Part shown: piece after piece, positions 12,560-20,619 of the stretch
Layout of the letters: every line of letters starts with the position of its first letter
How positions within the stretch are numbered: the first letter of the stretch is position 1
Source of the DNA: Vibrio furnissii CIP 102972
GTDB lineage: Bacteria; Pseudomonadota; Gammaproteobacteria; Enterobacterales; Vibrionaceae
Direction of reading: 5' to 3'
Length of the DNA stretch: 64,000 bases
Assembly: GCF_000176175.1 (NCBI RefSeq)
Contig: NZ_ACZP01000018.1
Location: 1 to 64,000, forward strand
Translations under genes and position numbers: made by a program
The notes under the pieces: generated by a model
The model's database searches: none
Seen by the model: only the letters and a program-made list of their open reading frames with translations
Told to the model about the DNA's origin: nothing

Positions 12560-13090
12560 CTAATTCACGGACGCTCGATGTAAATGCACCGTTACAAACT
12601 TAGATGATGCAATAACCTTGCCGAATCCAAATGCCTGAATTGAAAAGGTATGAGGCCCGCGTTCAATATTGTTCAGGTGCCACACCGTTTTGGTGCTGGG
12701 TGCGCCGTAAGGCTTGCCATCCATCAGCAATTGCAGGTGTTCACCAACGCTCAGCGGGCGATTGAGTTCAACCTCAAGGGTCATTCGGCCGCGATTGTCG
12801 CGAATGGTTTGGTCATGGCGGGGCGCGATCAGGGTCACTTGCAGCGCGATGTGGGGTTCGGTGGTCGATTTTGGTGCAGGTGGGTCGATTGGTTGGGCGG
12901 GGGTATAACTGGGAGCGGGGGGCGTTGCATCCACATCGGGTAGGTGAATGGCTTGGGCCTGATCGTCGGCTGGCGCATCGCTAAAGTGCACCACGCCTTG
13001 TTCATCTTCCCAAGTATAAACACTTTGTGCGCTCAACTTCAGCGGCAGTGTGAGCAACAGGAGTAACCCCAAAAACACAATACGAATCAT
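12560..13090 (-). CDS. DUF4124 domain secreted protein
   Basis: A 176-residue protein with a Sec signal peptide (hydrophobic stretch 3-15, likely cleavage after LSA near 21). Directly after it is the DUF4124 motif (VYTWEDEQGVVHFSDAP), then a proline-rich linker and a C-terminal beta-rich region. DUF4124 domains are periplasmic or envelope-located and of unknown function. Its place between glnA and ntrB on the same strand is conserved in vibrios as I recall, which suggests co-transcription more than a nitrogen role. No enzyme motif is visible. Confidence 0.8.
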   Translation of the reverse strand: MIRIVFLGLLLLLTLPLKLSAQSVYTWEDEQGVVHFSDAPADDQAQAIHLPDVDATPPAPSYTPAQPIDPPAPKSTTEPHIALQVTLIAPRHDQTIRDNRGRMTLEVELNRPLSVGEHLQLLMDGKPYGAPSTKTVWHLNNIERGPHTFSIQAFGFGKVIASSKFVTVHLHRASVN

Positions 13091-13188
13091 CGTTCACCTC
13101 ACTCATGGTGGTGGCCAAAACGGCAGCGTCGAAGACGCTAGATTATGTAACGTTCATGTTAAATTGCCGATGATAAACGCCAAATATG

Positions 13189-13215
13189 AAAAAGGCCCGC
13201 CTGCGAGGCGAGCCT
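13189..13215 (-). terminator. terminator of glnA
   Basis: A stem AGGCCCGCCT/AGGCGAGCCT with one mismatch and a GCG loop (13193-13215) is followed on the minus strand by TTTTT. It lies about 40 bp after the glnA stop. Confidence 0.8.
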
Positions 13216-13257
13216 GATTTTCTGGTGTAAGCCCGTGAAGGTTACACGAAATGCAAC

Positions 13258-14667
13258 TTATACAGAGTAGTACAGTTCGAATTCCAGTGGGTGTACAGCG
13301 GTGTTGATGCGCTCAACATCTTTCGTTTTCAGATCGATGTAAGAGTTGATGAAGTCATCAGAGAATACGCCGCCTGCGGTCAGGAATTCACGGTCAGCAT
13401 CTAGGCTTTCTAGCGCTTGTTTCAGTGATTCTGCAACCTTAGGAATTTCTGCTGCTTCTTCTGCTGGCAGATCGTACAGGTCTTTGTCCATCGCTTCGCC
13501 TGGGTGGATCTTGTTCTTGATACCGTCAAGACCAGCCATCAGCATCGCGGCAAACGCAAGGTATGGGTTTGCTGCTGGATCTGGGAAGCGAACTTCGATA
13601 CGACGCGCTTTCGGGCTTGGTACCACTGGGATACGGATTGACGCAGAACGGTTACGCGCTGAGTAAGCCAGCATCACAGGTGCTTCGTAGTGAGGTACCA
13701 GACGCTTGTATGAGTTGGTTGACGGGTTAGTCAGGGCGTTCAGTGCACGTGCGTGCTTGATGATACCACCGATGTAGTAGATCGCCATTTCAGACAGGCC
13801 GCCGTACTTGTCGCCAGCAAACAGGTTCACACCGTCTTTCGCCAGAGATTGGTGTACGTGCATGCCAGAACCGTTGTCGCCAACCAGTGGTTTAGGCATG
13901 AAAGTCGCTGTTTTACCGAATGCGTGAGCAACGTTATGAACAACGTACTTGTAGATTTGGATTTCGTCCGCTTTAGTGGTCAACGTGTTGAAACGTGTAG
14001 CGATTTCGTTCTGACCTGCGGTCGCAACTTCGTGGTGGTGTGCTTCAACAACCAGACCCATCTCTTCCATGATTAAACACATGGCTGAACGGATGTCTTG
14101 TGATGAGTCGACTGGTGCGACTGGGAAGTAACCCCCTTTCACGCCTGGACGGTGACCTTTGTTACCGTCTTCGTAGTCAGTACCTGTGTTCCAAGCGGCT
14201 TCAACGTCATCGATCTTGAAGAAAGAGCCGGACATGTCAGTCGAGAATTTTACGTCATCAAACAGGAAGAACTCTGGCTCTGGACCGATCAGGACCGTGT
14301 CTGCGATGCCAGTTGAACGCATGTAGTCTTCTGCACGTTTTGCGATAGAGCGTGGGTCGCGATCGTAGCCTTGCATGGTTGCAGGCTCAAGAATGTCACA
14401 ACGGATGTTCAGCGTTGAGTCTTCTGTGAATGGGTCAAGCACAGCAGATGATGCATCAGGCATCATGACCATGTCTGATTCGTTGATACCTTTCCAGCCA
14501 GCAACTGATGAACCATCGAACATTTTACCTTCTTCGAAGAAGTCTGCATCGATTTGGTGAGCAGGGATAGAGATGTGCTGCTCTTTACCTTTTGTGTCTG
14601 TGAAGCGTAGGTCAACAAACTTAACTTCGTTTTCTTGGATCAGCGATAGTACGTTTTCTACTGACAT
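13258..14667 (-). CDS. glnA: type I glutamine synthetase
   Basis: A 469-residue enzyme that joins ammonia to glutamate with ATP, the main ammonia assimilation step at low nitrogen. It belongs to the dodecameric GSI-beta class. Visible are DGSSVAGW, the metal-site segment GPEPEFFLFD, GDNGSGMHVHQS, and the adenylylation Tyr398 in DKDLYDLPAEE, so it should be regulated by GlnE. The ribosome site GGAGG sits upstream of the ATG. A sigma-54 promoter and NtrC site lie in the 506-bp gap before bipA. A terminator follows, so ntrBC is probably read mostly from its own promoter. Confidence 0.98.
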   Translation of the reverse strand: MSVENVLSLIQENEVKFVDLRFTDTKGKEQHISIPAHQIDADFFEEGKMFDGSSVAGWKGINESDMVMMPDASSAVLDPFTEDSTLNIRCDILEPATMQGYDRDPRSIAKRAEDYMRSTGIADTVLIGPEPEFFLFDDVKFSTDMSGSFFKIDDVEAAWNTGTDYEDGNKGHRPGVKGGYFPVAPVDSSQDIRSAMCLIMEEMGLVVEAHHHEVATAGQNEIATRFNTLTTKADEIQIYKYVVHNVAHAFGKTATFMPKPLVGDNGSGMHVHQSLAKDGVNLFAGDKYGGLSEMAIYYIGGIIKHARALNALTNPSTNSYKRLVPHYEAPVMLAYSARNRSASIRIPVVPSPKARRIEVRFPDPAANPYLAFAAMLMAGLDGIKNKIHPGEAMDKDLYDLPAEEAAEIPKVAESLKQALESLDADREFLTAGGVFSDDFINSYIDLKTKDVERINTAVHPLEFELYYSV

Positions 14668-14774
14668 CTTGGATAACCTCCAGTGTTAATAAAGCGGTTT
14701 GGGCTCGAATCAAAAATGAATTCCAGCATCGATTAATGTCTGAACTGCTACTTAATCTGTGCTGAAATCATATT

Positions 14775-14791
14775 AGCTAAAATCGTGCCAA
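14775..14791 (-). promoter_or_regulatory. sigma-54 promoter of glnA
   Basis: On the minus strand TTGGCACGATTTTAGCT has the GG (14789-14788) and GC (14777-14776) dinucleotides separated by exactly 10 bp, the invariant sigma-54 spacing, and the -24 box TTGGCACG is near consensus. Transcription would start near 14764, giving a leader of about 97 nt. Confidence 0.85.
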
Positions 14792-14872
14792 TTTCTTAAG
14801 TTCCATAAATTCAATGCCTTGCATAGGTTTGGTTCGTTTTGGTGCTTATTGCTGCACCAAGAAGATCCTTTG

Positions 14873-14891
14873 TTGCACCTTGTTGGTGCAA
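14873..14891 (-). promoter_or_regulatory. NtrC enhancer site of glnA
   Basis: TTGCACC-TTGTT-GGTGCAA is a perfect 7-bp inverted repeat with a 5-nt spacer, matching the NtrC operator consensus. Its centre is about 118 bp upstream of the predicted glnA start, close to the positions of the E. coli glnAp2 enhancers. Confidence 0.85.
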
Positions 14892-15173
14892 ATTAATTTT
14901 GACTGCACCAATATCTGTCAAAGCGAACACTATTCAGCCGCTAATTTGCAGGGATGTCAATTGCCATTTCCGACCAGTATGTCTCGGTTTGTTTTAACTC
15001 AATTTGACAACTAGGCTCTAAAGGAGCGAAATTCAGCGTGACAGATCACATATTCCTAGGTTTTTCGCCAAAATCTGGTACATTATTGGCCGTTTTTTGA
15101 ACCAAACTCAGGTGCCGATTTCGCCTACGCGCGAAAGCGGACCATTTTGTGTAAATAAGTGAAGCAAAACTCC

Positions 15174-17003
15174 ATGGCTACTCCACAGATTGATAAATTA
15201 AGAAACATCGCGATTATCGCGCACGTTGACCACGGCAAAACGACCCTGGTGGATAAACTACTCCAGCAATCAGGCACGTTAGAGTCGCGCGGTGATGTTG
15301 AAGAGCGAGTCATGGACTCGAACGACATTGAAAAAGAGCGCGGCATTACCATCCTAGCGAAAAACACTGCGATTAACTGGCATGACTACCGTATCAACAT
15401 CGTAGACACCCCAGGACACGCGGACTTCGGTGGTGAAGTTGAACGTATCATGTCAATGGTTGACTGTGTATGTCTAATCGTTGATGCCGTTGACGGCCCA
15501 ATGCCACAAACTCGTTTCGTGACTCAAAAAGCGTTTGCTCACGGTCTGAAACCAATCGTTGTGATCAACAAAATCGACCGCCCTGGCGCGCGTCCTGACT
15601 GGGTTATGGATCAGGTTTTTGACCTGTTCGACAACCTGGGTGCAACGGATGAACAGCTGGACTTCCAAGTGGTTTACGCATCAGCGCTGAACGGCTGGGC
15701 AACGCTGGAAGAAGGCGAAACGGGCGAGAACATGGAACCGCTGTTCCAAGCGATCGTGGATAACGTTGAACCACCTCAAGTTGACCTTGAAGGTCCGCTG
15801 CAAATGCAAATTTCTCAGCTGGACTACAGCTCATACGTTGGTGTTATCGGTGTTGGCCGTGTGACTCGCGGTACGGTAAAACCAAACCAGCAAGTGACCG
15901 TTGTGAGCGCTGATGGTAAAAAACGTAACGGCAAAGTGGGTACTGTTCTGGGTTACCTGGGTCTGCAACGTTCTGAAACTGAACAAGCAACTGCGGGTGA
16001 CATCGTTGCAATCACGGGTCTTGGCGAACTGAAAATTTCAGACACCATCTGTGACGTGAACTGCATCGAAGCGCTGCCACCTCTGAGCGTTGACGAACCA
16101 ACCGTTACCATGACTTTCCAAGTCAACACTTCTCCGTTCGCGGGTAAAGAAGGTAAGTTCGTGACCTCACGTAACATCCTTGAGCGTCTGGAAAAAGAAC
16201 TGGTTCACAACGTTGCACTGCGTGTTGAGCAAACTGACGATCCAGATAAATTCCGCGTATCAGGCCGTGGTGAACTTCACCTGTCTATCCTGATCGAAAA
16301 CATGCGCCGTGAAGGGTTCGAACTGGCAGTATCTCGTCCAGAAGTAATCCTGAAAGAAGAAAACGGCCAACTGATGGAACCGTTTGAAACCGTGACCATC
16401 GACGTGTTGGAAGAGCACCAAGGCGGCATCATGGAGAAAATCGGTTTGCGTAAAGGCGAACTGAAAGATATGTCTCCAGATGGCAAAGGCCGTGTACGTC
16501 TAGACTTCGTGATGCCATCACGTGGCCTGATCGGCTTCCAAACTGAGTTCATGACGCTGACTTCAGGTTCTGGTCTGCTGTACCATACATTCGACCACTA
16601 CGGTCCACACAAAGGCGGCAACATCGGCCAACGTGTGAACGGCGTACTGATTTCGAACGCAACTGGTAAAGCACTGACTTACGCACTGTTTAACCTGCAA
16701 GAACGTGGCCGTCTGTTCACTGAACACGCGGACGAAGTTTACGAAGGTCAAATCGTGGGTATTCACAACCGTTCGAACGACCTGACTGTCAACTGTCTGA
16801 AAGGCAAACAGCTGACCAACGTACGTGCTTCTGGTACGGACGAAGCTCAAGTTCTGACTCCAGCAATCAAATACACGCTAGAGCAAGCGCTTGAGTTTAT
16901 CGATGACGATGAACTGGTTGAAGTAACACCACAAAGTATCCGTATTCGTAAACGTCACCTGACTGAAAACGATCGTAAACGCGCTGCTCGCGACGCAAAA
17001 TAA
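15174..17003 (+). CDS. bipA: ribosome-associated GTPase BipA/TypA
   Basis: A 609-residue translational GTPase related to EF-G and LepA, involved in 50S assembly and stress or low-temperature growth. The G1 motif AHVDHGKT, G3 DTPGHADF and G4 NKID are all intact, followed by the EF-G-like beta-barrel, domains III and V and the BipA-specific C-terminal domain. I use ATG 15174 (MATPQIDKLRNI), which matches the family start. A GTG 15 bp upstream has no ribosome site. It is transcribed divergently from glnA, as in enterobacteria, and followed by a terminator. Confidence 0.97.
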   Translation: MATPQIDKLRNIAIIAHVDHGKTTLVDKLLQQSGTLESRGDVEERVMDSNDIEKERGITILAKNTAINWHDYRINIVDTPGHADFGGEVERIMSMVDCVCLIVDAVDGPMPQTRFVTQKAFAHGLKPIVVINKIDRPGARPDWVMDQVFDLFDNLGATDEQLDFQVVYASALNGWATLEEGETGENMEPLFQAIVDNVEPPQVDLEGPLQMQISQLDYSSYVGVIGVGRVTRGTVKPNQQVTVVSADGKKRNGKVGTVLGYLGLQRSETEQATAGDIVAITGLGELKISDTICDVNCIEALPPLSVDEPTVTMTFQVNTSPFAGKEGKFVTSRNILERLEKELVHNVALRVEQTDDPDKFRVSGRGELHLSILIENMRREGFELAVSRPEVILKEENGQLMEPFETVTIDVLEEHQGGIMEKIGLRKGELKDMSPDGKGRVRLDFVMPSRGLIGFQTEFMTLTSGSGLLYHTFDHYGPHKGGNIGQRVNGVLISNATGKALTYALFNLQERGRLFTEHADEVYEGQIVGIHNRSNDLTVNCLKGKQLTNVRASGTDEAQVLTPAIKYTLEQALEFIDDDELVEVTPQSIRIRKRHLTENDRKRAARDAK

Positions 17004-17023
17004 TCGTTGAATGAATCGCGTGA

Positions 17024-17053
17024 AGCCCTCAGCATTTGCTGGGGGCTTTTTTT
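17024..17053 (+). terminator. terminator of bipA
   Basis: A 10-bp stem AGCCCTCAGC/GCTGGGGGCT (one G-T pair) with an ATTT loop and a 7-T tail lies 21 bp after the bipA stop and before the GTG of the next gene. Confidence 0.9.
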
Positions 17054-17075
17054 CGCCCTGAGAAAAGGAGTGAGA

Positions 17076-17615
17076 GTGAAACCGATCATCATCACCGGCG
17101 GTCCGGGCGCCGGAAAAACCTCCTTGATAGAGGCGTTCGCGCAAACCGGTATGGCAACGTTTCCCGAGGTGTCGAGACGCTTGATTGAGCAGGAGCGTGC
17201 CAAGCCTCAGGGCATTTTGCCTTGGCACGATCTGCCGGGATTTGCTCAGTTGTGTTTGGTGGCAATGCGCGAGCAAAAGTGCTGTGCGGAAAACGAACCT
17301 TTGGCGTTTTTGGACCGTGCGATTCCGGACATTTGTGGTTATCTGCATGAAGCGGGGATTGCGCCGAACGCTGAGCTGCAAGCCGAAAGCCAAGGGTATT
17401 TCCCTTTGGTCTTTGTCTGTCGGCCTCATGCGGCGATTTATGTGCAAGATGAGGTGCGACCCTATCCGTTTGCACAAGCGCTCGCCATTCATGAGCAGTT
17501 GCTCACCACATACACCCAATTGGGATATCACTGTGTGGATGTCCCATTTGGCCCGGTGGCGGCGCGGGTTGAATTTGTGCTGCATACGCTAGAGCGAGAG
17601 CACGCAGCACGATAA
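17076..17615 (+). CDS. AAA-type P-loop ATPase/kinase-like protein
   Basis: A 179-residue protein with a Walker A at the very N-terminus, ITGGPGAGKT (residues 6-15), and an FLDRAIPD segment resembling the Walker B/DR motif of small nucleotide kinases (AAA_28 type). A long upstream in-frame extension exists, but it would read through the bipA terminator. The GTG at 17076 has AGGAG 5 nt before it and is the better start. It sits alone between bipA and a convergent lipoprotein gene. The substrate is unknown. Family members are predicted ATPases or kinases. Confidence 0.8.
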   Translation: MKPIIITGGPGAGKTSLIEAFAQTGMATFPEVSRRLIEQERAKPQGILPWHDLPGFAQLCLVAMREQKCCAENEPLAFLDRAIPDICGYLHEAGIAPNAELQAESQGYFPLVFVCRPHAAIYVQDEVRPYPFAQALAIHEQLLTTYTQLGYHCVDVPFGPVAARVEFVLHTLEREHAAR

Positions 17616-17619
17616 GGCA

Positions 17620-18261
17620 TTACTGTTTCAACTGATTGAGGAATTGATTTGATTCTTCAATTGCCGCGTTCATTTGCGTGATCGCGGTGCGAATATCTTG
17701 TTCCAGCGTCGCAAATTCACCTTGCAGTGATCCTACCGCACTGGCATTGAGGTTATGCTTCAAGAAGAGCGTATTATCTCGCAGCGTGTTGAGCACCGGC
17801 GTCATTTTTTGCTCGGCGCGCTTCATCGCTTTGAGCATCGTCTGATATGACGCTTTGGTGGTGTTGAGTTTTTGTTCGCTGGCGCGGCGCAGTTTGCTGC
17901 TGGTGTAGAGTTTCAGTTCGCCTTGCCATTCATCAAAGAGCGCCTCGGCAACGTCTTCAATCGCGGCAATGCGCTCACGAACGTCAGCGGCGGCGTCTTC
18001 ACTGTGTTGATACTGGTCGTTGATACGCTCGTAAGCGCTTTCGAGTTCGCCGCCATCAAACTGCGTGAATGCCGACAAGGCGTCTAACGCGCTGGTCAGT
18101 TCTTGTTGTGCGTCTTTCTGGGCGTCCTGAGCGGCCTCGACGCGGTCAACCATGATGTCGCGTTTGTGGACGCCGACTTTTTCCATCGCCGAGTAGTAGG
18201 CGCTTTGACAGCCCGTTAGAGTAAAGATCGATAAGAAGATGGCCAACAGGTAAGGCATCAT
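17620..18261 (-). CDS. DUF2959 coiled-coil lipoprotein
   Basis: A 213-residue protein with a lipoprotein signal (LTGC, Cys18 the lipidation site; residue 19 is Gln, not Asp, so outer-membrane sorting is expected). The mature part is almost entirely charged heptad-like helix (for example the 35-110 and 120-210 stretches), matching DUF2959. The function of this family is not known to me. It ends 4 bp from the stop of the convergent P-loop gene. Confidence 0.8.
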   Translation of the reverse strand: MMPYLLAIFLSIFTLTGCQSAYYSAMEKVGVHKRDIMVDRVEAAQDAQKDAQQELTSALDALSAFTQFDGGELESAYERINDQYQHSEDAAADVRERIAAIEDVAEALFDEWQGELKLYTSSKLRRASEQKLNTTKASYQTMLKAMKRAEQKMTPVLNTLRDNTLFLKHNLNASAVGSLQGEFATLEQDIRTAITQMNAAIEESNQFLNQLKQ

Positions 18262-18320
18262 GCGCTCCTTTCAATTAAAATGAAGGCGTTAGCATGGCTT
18301 AGTCGCATGGGAGAGACAAG

Positions 18321-19235
18321 TTGAAAATCCAAACTTTGGTAAAGCAGAGCGTATTATTTGGTCGTTACTTATTGAGTCGAATGGTGCACGACCGAGTGAA
18401 CGTTAACGCCGGGTATCTGGCGTACATCACGCTGTTGTCGTTAGTGCCCATGCTGACCGTGTTGCTGTCGATCCTCTCGTCGTTCTCGATTTTTGAAAAT
18501 GTCGGTGACGTGGTACAAGACTATGTAATTACCCACTTCGTCCCAGCGGCTGGCGATGCGGTGCGCCATGCTTTGAGCGAGTTTGTGACCAATACGGGCA
18601 AGATGACGGCGGTCGGCGGGATGTTCCTGTTTGTCGCCGCGTTAACGTTGATCTCAAACATCGATAAAAACCTCAACTACATTTGGCGGGTACGCAAAAA
18701 ACGCCGCATGGTGTTTTCGTTTTCGATGTATTGGATGATTCTGACGCTCGGCCCGATTTTGGTGGGGGCCAGCATTGCGCTGACGTCCTATATCACGTCG
18801 CTCAAGCTGCTCGACAGTGAAGCGCTCACGGGAGCCTTCAACTTCTTCCTACGTCGCCTGCCGCTGCTGTTGTCATTCTTTGCGTTTGCGGGTTTATACC
18901 TGCTGGTGCCGAATAAAAAAGTCCACTTTTTGCATGCCATTGCTGGCGCGTTTGTCGCGGCATTGTTATTTGAACTGAGTAAAAAGGCCTTTGCCGCCTA
19001 CATCACTCAGTTCCCTTCTTATCAGTTGATATACGGGGCACTCGCCGCGATTCCTATTTTGTTTGTTTGGGTGTATTTGTGTTGGTTGATTGTGTTGATT
19101 GGGGCCGAAGTTACGGCGGCGCTCGGTGAGCGTGAAGACTGGAGTGAGTCCCCAGACGTGATACACTCATTGCCTCAAACTCAGCACAAACAAGAAGGAA
19201 ACCAAAGTGATAGCCTTGATTCAACGGGTGAGTGA
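18321..19235 (+). CDS. yihY: YihY family inner-membrane protein
   Basis: A 304-residue integral membrane protein of the YihY/UPF0761 family (once named RNase BN in error), with about six membrane segments and the motif RVNVNAGYLAYITLLSLVP. Members are conserved, with an envelope role that is not settled. The start is a TTG at 18321 after GGGAGAG; no ATG is in frame nearby. Its 3' end overlaps the dtd start by 29 bp in another frame, so the two are translationally coupled. The last 35 residues are hydrophilic and less conserved. Confidence 0.88.
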   Translation: MKIQTLVKQSVLFGRYLLSRMVHDRVNVNAGYLAYITLLSLVPMLTVLLSILSSFSIFENVGDVVQDYVITHFVPAAGDAVRHALSEFVTNTGKMTAVGGMFLFVAALTLISNIDKNLNYIWRVRKKRRMVFSFSMYWMILTLGPILVGASIALTSYITSLKLLDSEALTGAFNFFLRRLPLLLSFFAFAGLYLLVPNKKVHFLHAIAGAFVAALLFELSKKAFAAYITQFPSYQLIYGALAAIPILFVWVYLCWLIVLIGAEVTAALGEREDWSESPDVIHSLPQTQHKQEGNQSDSLDSTGE

Positions 19236-19641
19236 AGCGGCCGTTCGTGTCGACGGTGAGACCATCGGTGAAATCAACCGGGGTCTGTTGGTGCTGTTGG
19301 GGGTAGAACGCGACGACGATGAAGCCAAAGCCAAACGCTTGGTGGAGCGTGTCACCACCTATCGTGTGTTTGAAGACGACGCCGGTAAAATGAATCTCAG
19401 CGTCAAAGACGTTGGGGGCAGTGTGCTGGTGGTCTCGCAGTTTACCTTGCCAGCCGACACCAAAAAGGGCACGCGCGCTGGGTTTTCACGCGGTGCACAC
19501 CCGCAAGAGGCCGAGCGCCTTTACGATTATTTTTCTGATGTGTGTGCCGAGGTGTTGCCGACAGAACGTGGACGTTTTGCGGCCGACATGAAAGTATCAC
19601 TCATCAACGATGGCCCAGTAACCTTCTGGTTGCAGGTATAA
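19207..19641 (+). CDS. dtd: D-aminoacyl-tRNA deacylase
   Basis: A 144-residue enzyme that removes D-amino acids and misacylated glycine from tRNA. Both family motifs are present: SQFTL in the middle and NDGPVTFWLQV at the C-terminus. The start is a GTG with AAGGAA upstream, lying inside the end of yihY. The length equals that of the family (about 145). Confidence 0.96.
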   Translation: MIALIQRVSEAAVRVDGETIGEINRGLLVLLGVERDDDEAKAKRLVERVTTYRVFEDDAGKMNLSVKDVGGSVLVVSQFTLPADTKKGTRAGFSRGAHPQEAERLYDYFSDVCAEVLPTERGRFAADMKVSLINDGPVTFWLQV

Positions 19642-19677
19642 ATTTCGGCTCCTCGTGAGCCTTCGGGAACGGACGCT

Positions 19678-20604
19678 ATGTTTAAACTTATTACGCCGAA
19701 AACGGATAATCAGCTCAATAAGTATTACCACTTTCGTTGGCAATTGCTGCGCGAGCCGTGGCGGATGCCGATTGGTTCGGAGCGCGACGAATATGACGCC
19801 ATGAGCCATCACCGCATGATTGTCGATGGACGAGGACGCCCGATCGCCATCGGCCGGTTGTACATTACACCGGACAGCGAAGGCCAGATTCGCTTTATGG
19901 CGGTCAAATCCACACGGCGAGCCAAAGGGATGGGATCGCTGGTGCTGGTGGCTCTGGAGTCTCTGGCGCGCCAGGAAGGGGCCAAACGTCTGGTGTGCAA
20001 TGCTCGAGAAGATGCGATTAAGTTCTACGAGAAAAATGGATTTGAACGCCGCGGTGAGTTGACCGATGAACGTGGCCCTGTGCGCCATCAACAGATGGTG
20101 AAACCTCTCGACCCGATGGCCAATGTGTTGCGTAAACCGGAGTGGTGCACTGAGCTTCAGGAGCGCTGGGCGGCGCACATTCCGATCAGCGAGAAAATGG
20201 GCATCAAAGTATTGCAGTACACGGGCTATCAATTTCAATGTGGCGCGCAGCTCAATCCCAACCTGAACCCGCACAATACGCTGTTTGCTGGCTCGGCCTT
20301 TACCTTGGCGACCTTAACCGGCTGGGGCATGGCGTGGCTGCTGATGCGTGAGCGCAATTTGGATGGAGACATTGTGCTGGTTGACAGTCGCATTCGTTAT
20401 CGCCATCCGGTGGTGCACAACCCGGTGGCGTCGACGTCTTTGGATGGTATCAGCGGCGATTTGGATCGCCTCGAATCTGGGCGCAAAGCGCGTATTGTGG
20501 TCAATGTGAACATTGCCAGTGGTGACGTCGATGCCGTGACGTTTATTGGCACCTACATGCTGATTCCGAATTATCAAGCCATCTTGGAAAGTGCGCGCGA
20601 CTAA
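19678..20604 (+). CDS. yiiD: YiiD: GNAT acetyltransferase fused to hotdog thioesterase-like domain
   Basis: A 308-residue two-domain protein. Residues 1-150 are a GNAT domain (acetyl-CoA loop region RRAKGMGSLVL, then NAREDAIKFYEKNGF). Residues 160-305 are a YiiD_C hotdog domain (NPHNTLFAGSAFTLATLTGWG). The YiiD family is linked to fatty acid synthesis: the C-terminal domain has been reported to act on malonyl-ACP, and the gene is sometimes named fabY. It follows dtd by 36 bp on the same strand. Its stop overlaps the stop of the convergent AsmA gene within an inverted repeat. Confidence 0.92.
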   Translation: MFKLITPKTDNQLNKYYHFRWQLLREPWRMPIGSERDEYDAMSHHRMIVDGRGRPIAIGRLYITPDSEGQIRFMAVKSTRRAKGMGSLVLVALESLARQEGAKRLVCNAREDAIKFYEKNGFERRGELTDERGPVRHQQMVKPLDPMANVLRKPEWCTELQERWAAHIPISEKMGIKVLQYTGYQFQCGAQLNPNLNPHNTLFAGSAFTLATLTGWGMAWLLMRERNLDGDIVLVDSRIRYRHPVVHNPVASTSLDGISGDLDRLESGRKARIVVNVNIASGDVDAVTFIGTYMLIPNYQAILESARD

Positions 20605-20619
20605 GGGGTTGGCGCGCAC
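20591..20619. terminator. GC-rich inverted repeat over the yiiD/asmA-like stop codons
   Basis: GTGCGCGC (20591-20598) and GCGCGCAC (20612-20619) form a perfect 8-bp stem with a 13-nt loop that contains both stop codons. There is no T-run on either side. It may work as a bidirectional 3'-end structure, or as a weak terminator needing help. Confidence 0.5.

Larger units (their letters stand above)
14668..15173. other. glnA-bipA divergent regulatory region
   Basis: This 506-bp gap holds the sigma-54 promoter of glnA (14775-14791), a perfect NtrC palindrome (14873-14891) and additional GCACC/GGTGC half-sites near 14841, 14853 and 14904. The bipA promoter should be near 15060-15100 but I cannot place it with confidence. 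I see no gene here. Confidence 0.75.

Noticed and set aside
15038..15049. GTGA-CAGA-TCAC upstream of bipA as a CRP site
   Set aside because: The half-sites are 4 bp apart and not the 6 bp needed by CRP.
16878..17585. 235-codon minus-strand frame across the end of bipA and the P-loop gene
   Set aside because: It is antisense to two supported genes, crosses the bipA terminator, and has no recognisable motif.
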